Source: an uncultured Oligoflexia bacterium (GTDB lineage Bacteria > Bdellovibrionota > Bacteriovoracia > Bacteriovoracales > Bacteriovoracaceae). From it: DNA of 64,000 nucleotides. Position 1 is the stretch's first letter. Every line of letters begins with the position of its first letter. The notes beneath the pieces are model-generated. The model was given only the letters and a program-made list of their open reading frames with translations, was not told the origin of the DNA and made no database searches. The stretch spans positions 186,001-250,000 of the forward strand of contig CAJXPQ010000003.1 of NCBI GenBank assembly GCA_913058265.1, written 5' to 3'. The translations under genes were made by a program, and so were the position numbers. Below are positions 59,478-64,000 of this stretch, piece by piece.

Positions 59478-60809
59478 GTGAAAAATATTTTAATAGGTGC
59501 TTTAGCATTTTTATCTTTTCAAGGAATGGCCAATACTGGTCTTATTCAAGAAGAAGTATTTGTTAATGGACTTCAAGACTTAAAAATAATTAAACAACAT
59601 CCGGCACTTACTATTGATCATATGACTAATAGTGGCTTTGAGCTTTATGGACCGAAAGGTATGAAGCAATGGTTGCAAGAATCTGGAATTTCTTTCTCAG
59701 AAAATACTCACTCCCATTCTCATTCAACTAAGAGTAATAAATTTGAAGTTTCATATCCTACATATGAGCAGATTGAAGCAAACCTTTTAAAGCTAGTTGC
59801 TTTAAGACCGGATATCGCAAAACTTTTCTCTATAGGTAAATCTACAGAAGGAAGAGAGCTATATGTTGTGAAGATTTCTGACAATGTTGAGATTGATGAA
59901 TTAGAGCCAGAATTTAAATACATATCTAGTATGCATGGTAACGAAATAACCGGTAGAGAGCTAACACAGTTTTTGATCAAAGATATTATTGAAGGTTACG
60001 GTAGTAATCAACAAATTACTGAACTTGTTAATAATACTGAACTTTATATTATGCCTTCTATGAACCCAGATGGATCTAAACGTAAGCAAAGAGCAAATGC
60101 CAAGGGTTATGATTTAAATAGAAACTTCCCTGACTGGACTATAGGGGAGATAAATTCTGAGGCGACAAGACAAGCTGAAACAAAAGCGGTGATGAAATTT
60201 CAAGCTTCAAGAAATTTTTCTTTATCTGCAAACTTTCATGGTGGTGCAGTTGTTGCTAACTATCCATGGGATAGCACATATGAAAGACACCCATTTGATA
60301 AATTACTGCAAGACATATCTTTAAAATACGCTAATGAAAACCCAGAGATGAGAACCTCTACAGAGTTTGCTGGTGGTATCACTAATGGTGCTGACTGGTA
60401 TGTTTTAAAAGGTGGAATGCAGGACTGGTCTTACTTTTGGTACAACGACCTACAGATCACTGTTGAGTTATCTAATAAGAAATGGCCACGTTATTCTAAA
60501 ATCCCTGGATTTTACCAAGATAATAAGGCTTCAATGCTTGCCTACGCTGAAGCGATTCATCAAGGTGCTGGCTTTGTGACAAGCTCAAAGATTGCCACTG
60601 GATCAGTTGAAGTTATGCTTAAACTGAATGATGGAAGCTATAGGACCCTTGGATCTTTTGGTTTTTCAAGAGGTGAGTTCTATAAAGTTTTAACTAACGG
60701 TGAATATAAATTCAGAGTAAATATTAAGGGTGAAAATACAGTCAGAGAGTTTACAACAACTGTTGATCCGTCAGTGCAAGCCAATGGAAACTACACCGCC
60801 TTAAACTAA
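59478..60809 (+). CDS. M14 family zinc carboxypeptidase, exported
   Basis: 443 residues with a signal peptide ending QGMA. The metal site is visible as His153 and Glu156 (MHGNEITG) and His254 (ANFHGGAV); the catalytic glutamate is Glu330 (ITVELSNK) and the substrate Arg is Arg215 in LNRNFPD. The N-terminal 90 residues include a His-rich linker HSHSHS. The C-terminal 75 residues look like a carboxypeptidase regulatory (transthyretin-like) domain. It removes C-terminal residues, probably outside the cell. Start is GTG with AGGAG six bases upstream. Its stop overlaps the convergent EVE gene by nine bases. Confidence 0.92.
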   Translation: MKNILIGALAFLSFQGMANTGLIQEEVFVNGLQDLKIIKQHPALTIDHMTNSGFELYGPKGMKQWLQESGISFSENTHSHSHSTKSNKFEVSYPTYEQIEANLLKLVALRPDIAKLFSIGKSTEGRELYVVKISDNVEIDELEPEFKYISSMHGNEITGRELTQFLIKDIIEGYGSNQQITELVNNTELYIMPSMNPDGSKRKQRANAKGYDLNRNFPDWTIGEINSEATRQAETKAVMKFQASRNFSLSANFHGGAVVANYPWDSTYERHPFDKLLQDISLKYANENPEMRTSTEFAGGITNGADWYVLKGGMQDWSYFWYNDLQITVELSNKKWPRYSKIPGFYQDNKASMLAYAEAIHQGAGFVTSSKIATGSVEVMLKLNDGSYRTLGSFGFSRGEFYKVLTNGEYKFRVNIKGENTVREFTTTVDPSVQANGNYTALN

Positions 60810-61253
60810 TTTCAATATAAGATCATATTCAGATTTTTTCACTGGGGTAATCGATAATCGGTTCCCCTTTTTTATGAGTAACATTCCTTGGAGCTGTTTA
60901 TTTGTTTTTATTTCAGTCAGAGGAATTATGCGGTCAAATGTTTCTATCCACTTAACGGTGACCATAAACCATCTGGGATCTTCCTTGGTTGACTTAGGGT
61001 CATAGTAGTCTGAGCTTTCATCCCAGCAGGTATAGTCGGGATGTGACTCTTTGATAACTTCAGCAATACCAGCGACTCCTACATTCTTGCAGCTGGAATG
61101 ATAAATCAAAACTCTATCTCCATTTCTCATATCATCGCGTATAAAGTTTCTCGCTTGATAGTTTCTTACACCATCCCAGTCCGAGATTTTTTTATTTTTT
61201 AGATCTTCAATAGAGAAGGTATCTGGTTCTGTTTTCATTAGCCAATAATTCAT
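60801..61253 (-). CDS. EVE domain protein
   Basis: 150 residues. The start MNYWLMKTEPDTFS is the classical EVE opening, followed by DGVRNYQARNFIRD, GDRVLIYHSSCKN and GIAEVIKESHPD, all family signatures. EVE domains bind modified bases in DNA or RNA; here no partner enzyme is next to it. It is nearly identical in layout to the thymocyte nuclear protein 1 group. The longer reading from 61343 starts at TTG and adds an N-terminus not seen in the family, so ATG 61253 is used. Confidence 0.92.
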   Translation of the reverse strand: MNYWLMKTEPDTFSIEDLKNKKISDWDGVRNYQARNFIRDDMRNGDRVLIYHSSCKNVGVAGIAEVIKESHPDYTCWDESSDYYDPKSTKEDPRWFMVTVKWIETFDRIIPLTEIKTNKQLQGMLLIKKGNRLSITPVKKSEYDLILKLV

Positions 61254-61341
61254 AGTACTAGAGTAATTTGTTTTAAAGAGTTTTTCTACTGCAAATTTTT
61301 CCCTTTTTGCCCCTATGGCACTGATCTTTACAATTTTATCC

Positions 61342-61359
61342 AAATTGACCGATCAATTT
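61342..61359. promoter_or_regulatory. Inverted repeat AAATTGACCGATCAATTT
   Basis: A 7-4-7 perfect inverted repeat in the gap between the EVE gene and the lipoprotein gene. It contains a -35-like TTGACC and may be an operator for the lipoprotein operon. Confidence 0.35.
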
Positions 61360-61376
61360 TAAGACAAGGAGTCGAG

Positions 61377-62228
61377 ATGAAAAAAATTATGACCTGCACA
61401 TTAGTTTTTATGGCCTTAGGTTGTTCCTCTACTAGAGAGATGATAGATGTCACTGGCGTGGAGAGAGTACAAATTGATCAACAAAACTATACTCGTCCTG
61501 CATTCTATATTGGTGAATTTAAAGCAAAGAAAGCTGCTAGATCAATTGCGTCTGTAGTTGATACAAGTGTTGATGAGTCATTATCTAATCGTCAGTTGTA
61601 TTTTCTTAGTCTTTATGGCCAGTATCAAAAACTTGCATCCCTAGTTGGAAGTGATGATGAAATAAATGCCTGTCCAAGTTTCCATAATTTATTAATTGAA
61701 CATCCGATGACGAAGCCAAATACTAAGAAACTAAATTATTCAAAGTTAGATTTCTCTGTTGCAAGAAATGAATCAAAGGATATAAGTTTGTATCCTGTTC
61801 TAGCACTTCCTTACTCAGGTAAGGTTGATCTTTATACCAAGCTTGTTTCAGAAAATTGGCAAAACCCAGAGGTTTATGTTGAACAAACATTACAAAACCT
61901 TTTAGCCAAAAATAAGCAAGAGGTTGCTGAACTTTGTGATAAAGGTGTGAGTCCTGGTTATTATGTTTTTGAAAATATTGTGACATATTTTAAAACGGAT
62001 AAGAAATTTTATGGGACAAATGATGGACTAGCAGCTTTATTAAAAGTTCACACTCTTGGAAATATGATCGTTCTAGATAATTTAAGTCATACACCATACT
62101 CTTTTAATAAAGGAATTAATTATGACTCTTGGTTATTATCAAGATCTAATGCGAATTGGTTTTCACAGTTTAGAGATCATTTAAATACAAATAGAGAATC
62201 AAGAATAAGTACTAATTACAAGAGGTAG
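61377..62228 (+). CDS. Lipoprotein, unknown
   Basis: 283 residues. The signal ends FMALGC, a good lipobox, so Cys16 is lipidated. No known family is recognised; the mature part is a mixed helix/strand region with two further cysteines (NACPSF, ELCDKG). AAGGAG precedes the ATG. The next lipoprotein gene starts one base after its stop, so they share a transcript. Confidence 0.72.
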   Translation: MKKIMTCTLVFMALGCSSTREMIDVTGVERVQIDQQNYTRPAFYIGEFKAKKAARSIASVVDTSVDESLSNRQLYFLSLYGQYQKLASLVGSDDEINACPSFHNLLIEHPMTKPNTKKLNYSKLDFSVARNESKDISLYPVLALPYSGKVDLYTKLVSENWQNPEVYVEQTLQNLLAKNKQEVAELCDKGVSPGYYVFENIVTYFKTDKKFYGTNDGLAALLKVHTLGNMIVLDNLSHTPYSFNKGINYDSWLLSRSNANWFSQFRDHLNTNRESRISTNYKR

Positions 62229-62229
62229 T

Positions 62230-62931
62230 ATGAAAATTATATGTTTAGCTTTATTTATGAGTTTAATACTTTCCTGTGGAGAGCTTGCACCTGTTGAGTC
62301 TGAAGATGGAACAAGCCAAATAGGTCAACTTAGAGCGTTCACTTCTGATGATAAGTATTCAGATGAAGAAGTGGTCTATGCCACAAAAATTTGTGATGCC
62401 TTAAGAAATAAAGAAACATACTTTGACCGTGTCATGGTTAATAGTGGAGGTGAGCTTGCTTTTGATCTAAGCGTTGCCGACTGTGGAGTTGAAGAGTCTT
62501 CAGCTCAAACAGAATCTTTTACTTCAGCTGTTATAACGAGTGGTTCAAGCCTTAGACTTTCTACTGATAACACAAATGCTATGAAAGATATTGTGACCTC
62601 TAGTTCTAAAATTATGAGCGATATTTGTAGTGGAATTACTGGTAAGAATAGATACTTTGGTGGCAAATCAATTATGTCTTGGTCCTACCTTGTGGACGAT
62701 AGTAACTCTAAATGTAGTGGTTCTGATAATTATTGTTTACTGGTTGAAACTGGTTATAGTACAGATGGAGAAGACTACAAAATTCTCGATAAAGAGATTT
62801 ATAATATTGCTGATAGCGGTGAGCAGGTTAGAGGTATCGTTTCTTATCGATCTTACCAGACTGCTCAGAGATGTACTGGTAAGGATACTTACCTTAAAGA
62901 GCAAACCTTCAAAGGCTCAGTTTCAAACTAA
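62230..62931 (+). CDS. Cysteine-rich lipoprotein, first of a tandem pair
   Basis: 233 residues. Lipobox ILSC. Clearly paralogous to the gene at 63031: both share IGQ-RAF--DDKY-DEEVV, KIC-AL-NKE-YF, then six cysteines in the same order (KIC, DCG, DIC, KCS, NYC, RCTG) and G-DTYLKEQ-FKG near the end. The six cysteines could form three disulphides. Function unknown; surface or periplasmic location is inferred from the lipobox. Confidence 0.75.
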   Translation: MKIICLALFMSLILSCGELAPVESEDGTSQIGQLRAFTSDDKYSDEEVVYATKICDALRNKETYFDRVMVNSGGELAFDLSVADCGVEESSAQTESFTSAVITSGSSLRLSTDNTNAMKDIVTSSSKIMSDICSGITGKNRYFGGKSIMSWSYLVDDSNSKCSGSDNYCLLVETGYSTDGEDYKILDKEIYNIADSGEQVRGIVSYRSYQTAQRCTGKDTYLKEQTFKGSVSN

Positions 62932-63030
62932 GCCTATGTCAATTTATTGGCGTATTATTCAATGTGTGAATTGGACAATCTGAGTCAAAATCTCTATCCT
63001 TTTAATAAGTAATCATTATTAAGAGGTATT

Positions 63031-63720
63031 ATGAAATATTTAATCCTAGTTTTATTTATAAGTTTGTTATCTGGATGTGGACCTGTTGAAGAAGATGAGC
63101 AGGAAGAAGGGGCAATTCAAATAGGCCAAGTTAGAGCTTTTAAAGCTGATGATAAATATACTGATGAAGAAGTCGTTATTGCTTCTAAAATTTGTGAGGC
63201 CTTAGAAAATAAAGAAATGTACTTCAATAGTGTCATCGTTAATCGAGGTATTGAATTATCATATGATTTAGACGTAACAAAGTGCGGAGCTACTTCAGCT
63301 CAAAAAAGTTCTTTCTCTTCGGTAGTGGCGAGTAGTGGATCCAGTTTAAGTCTTTCAACAAATACTTTGGGCGCCTTTAAAAACATTGTCACCCCAAGTT
63401 CAAAGGTTGTTAGTGATATCTGTAAGGGAATTAAGAGTAAGAATAGGTACTATGGAAATAAGTCTATAATGTCTTGGTATTTTCTTGTTGATAAAAGTAG
63501 CTCTCAGTGTAAAGGGGAGAATAATTACTGTCTATTTGTAGAAACAGGTTTTAGCTCCGATGGAAAGGATTATAAGACTCAGGCCATAGAGGCGTATAAT
63601 ATTACAAACAGTAGTAGTGAGATAATAGGCCTAGTAACAGCAAGAGCGTTTCAAACTGCTCAGGGGTGTACTGGTAGTGATACATACCTCAAGGAACAAG
63701 TCTTTAAAGGTACTCTTTAA
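63031..63720 (+). CDS. Cysteine-rich lipoprotein, second of a tandem pair
   Basis: 229 residues, paralogue of the gene 99 bp upstream. Lipobox LLSGC. After an acidic linker (EEDEQEEG) it has the same six-cysteine pattern and NYCLFVETG, QGCTGSDTYLKEQ motifs as the first copy. The two have diverged by roughly half by eye, so the duplication is not recent. RBS AAGAGG. The 99-bp gap may carry its own promoter (TTGGAC, 18 bases, TATCCT, weak). Confidence 0.75.
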   Translation: MKYLILVLFISLLSGCGPVEEDEQEEGAIQIGQVRAFKADDKYTDEEVVIASKICEALENKEMYFNSVIVNRGIELSYDLDVTKCGATSAQKSSFSSVVASSGSSLSLSTNTLGAFKNIVTPSSKVVSDICKGIKSKNRYYGNKSIMSWYFLVDKSSSQCKGENNYCLFVETGFSSDGKDYKTQAIEAYNITNSSSEIIGLVTARAFQTAQGCTGSDTYLKEQVFKGTL

Positions 63721-63861
63721 GAATGTATCGTTCAATTGTGCTTTGTGTCTTTTTTTTAGCTGTCTTAATATTTCCTTAATTCCCTAGTAACTTCTTTTCA
63801 TTCTCCGACCAAAGAGGTCTACTTTGTACCTAAATAAATTTATAAACATAGGGAGATTTAA

Positions 63862-64000
63862 ATGAAGTTAGTCGTTTTATTATCATTAGTATTGAGTTTT
63901 CAAGCATTTGCTAGCAATGTTGTAGTAACACCTTCAAAACCAGTAAATTGTTCACAACAAAACGCTCATCACGTTAATTGGATTAATAATGTTCAAACAA
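63862..64000 (+). CDS. Exported protein, 3' end outside window
   Basis: Only the first 46 residues are visible. A signal peptide ends SFQAFA-SNVV, and the mature start has NCSQQNAHH. GGGAG lies six bases before the ATG. The 141-bp gap upstream has a T-rich run but no clear terminator. Nothing can be said of the function. Confidence 0.65.
   Translation, partial: MKLVVLLSLVLSFQAFASNVVVTPSKPVNCSQQNAHHVNWINNVQT

Overview
The window reads as a low-GC, gene-dense Gram-negative chromosome. The gene set fits a marine or freshwater Bdellovibrio-like predator, probably order Bacteriovoracales (Bacteriovorax/Halobacteriovorax type). The grounds are low GC, a very large number of exported proteins, lipoproteins and outer-membrane barrels of no known family, several peptidases, and a methylmalonyl-CoA mutase operon suited to using amino acids and odd-chain acyl groups. 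The genus is inference. I found no rRNA, tRNA or CRISPR array.

Layout. 1-7.9 kb: a partial lipase-like hydrolase, an A-type Fe-S carrier homologue lacking its C-terminal cysteines, an M61 aminopeptidase, a phosphopantetheinyl transferase operon, topA and a zinc-independent L31. 8.0-12.6 kb: an accessory island with two insertion sequences, one sitting in the wreck of a tandem paralogue of a small exported protein, plus a broken exported-protein gene. 12.6-18.7 kb: a MerC-like protein, a 1520-residue exported protein behind a clear sigma-54 promoter with an upstream palindrome, and a lipoprotein. 18.8-26.1 kb: aldehyde dehydrogenase, pyrD, Prc-type protease, a methyltransferase and an HD-domain protein. 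26.2-31.9 kb: mutA-mutB-meaB-nth-DCC operon. 31.9-40.2 kb: a subtilisin-like lipoprotein, then uvrA-pyrC-cdd-priA, with yidD convergent. 40.3-45.2 kb: folE2-DUF2797-zinc membrane protein-cysS-phosphatase operon and a DksA-like protein. 45.5-48.4 kb: TauE/SafE permease, two tandem outer-membrane proteins and rpsD. 48.6-52.3 kb: a riboflavin operon (ribD-ribE-ribB-ribH) led by a degenerate Xer-like protein. 52.4-56.2 kb: rnc-era-der, with a long leader hairpin and a Der carrying an acidic insertion of about 120 residues. 56.2-64 kb: outer-membrane proteins, YfgM-like and BamB, an M14 carboxypeptidase, an EVE-domain protein and a run of cysteine-rich lipoproteins.

Themes. The window combines core information processing (topA, uvrA, priA, nth, rnc, era, der, cysS, rpsD), nucleotide and cofactor synthesis (pyrC, pyrD, cdd, folE2, rib), envelope biogenesis (BamB, YfgM-like, YidD) and a family-specific secretome. 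Three translation or cofactor proteins (L31, S4, FolE2) are the zinc-sparing types, and folE2 has a Fur/Zur-like palindrome. The most unusual items are the sigma-54-driven giant protein with its duplicated four-cysteine module, the Der insertion, the Xer-like protein that has lost most catalytic residues, and the insertion-sequence-scarred island of small exported proteins.
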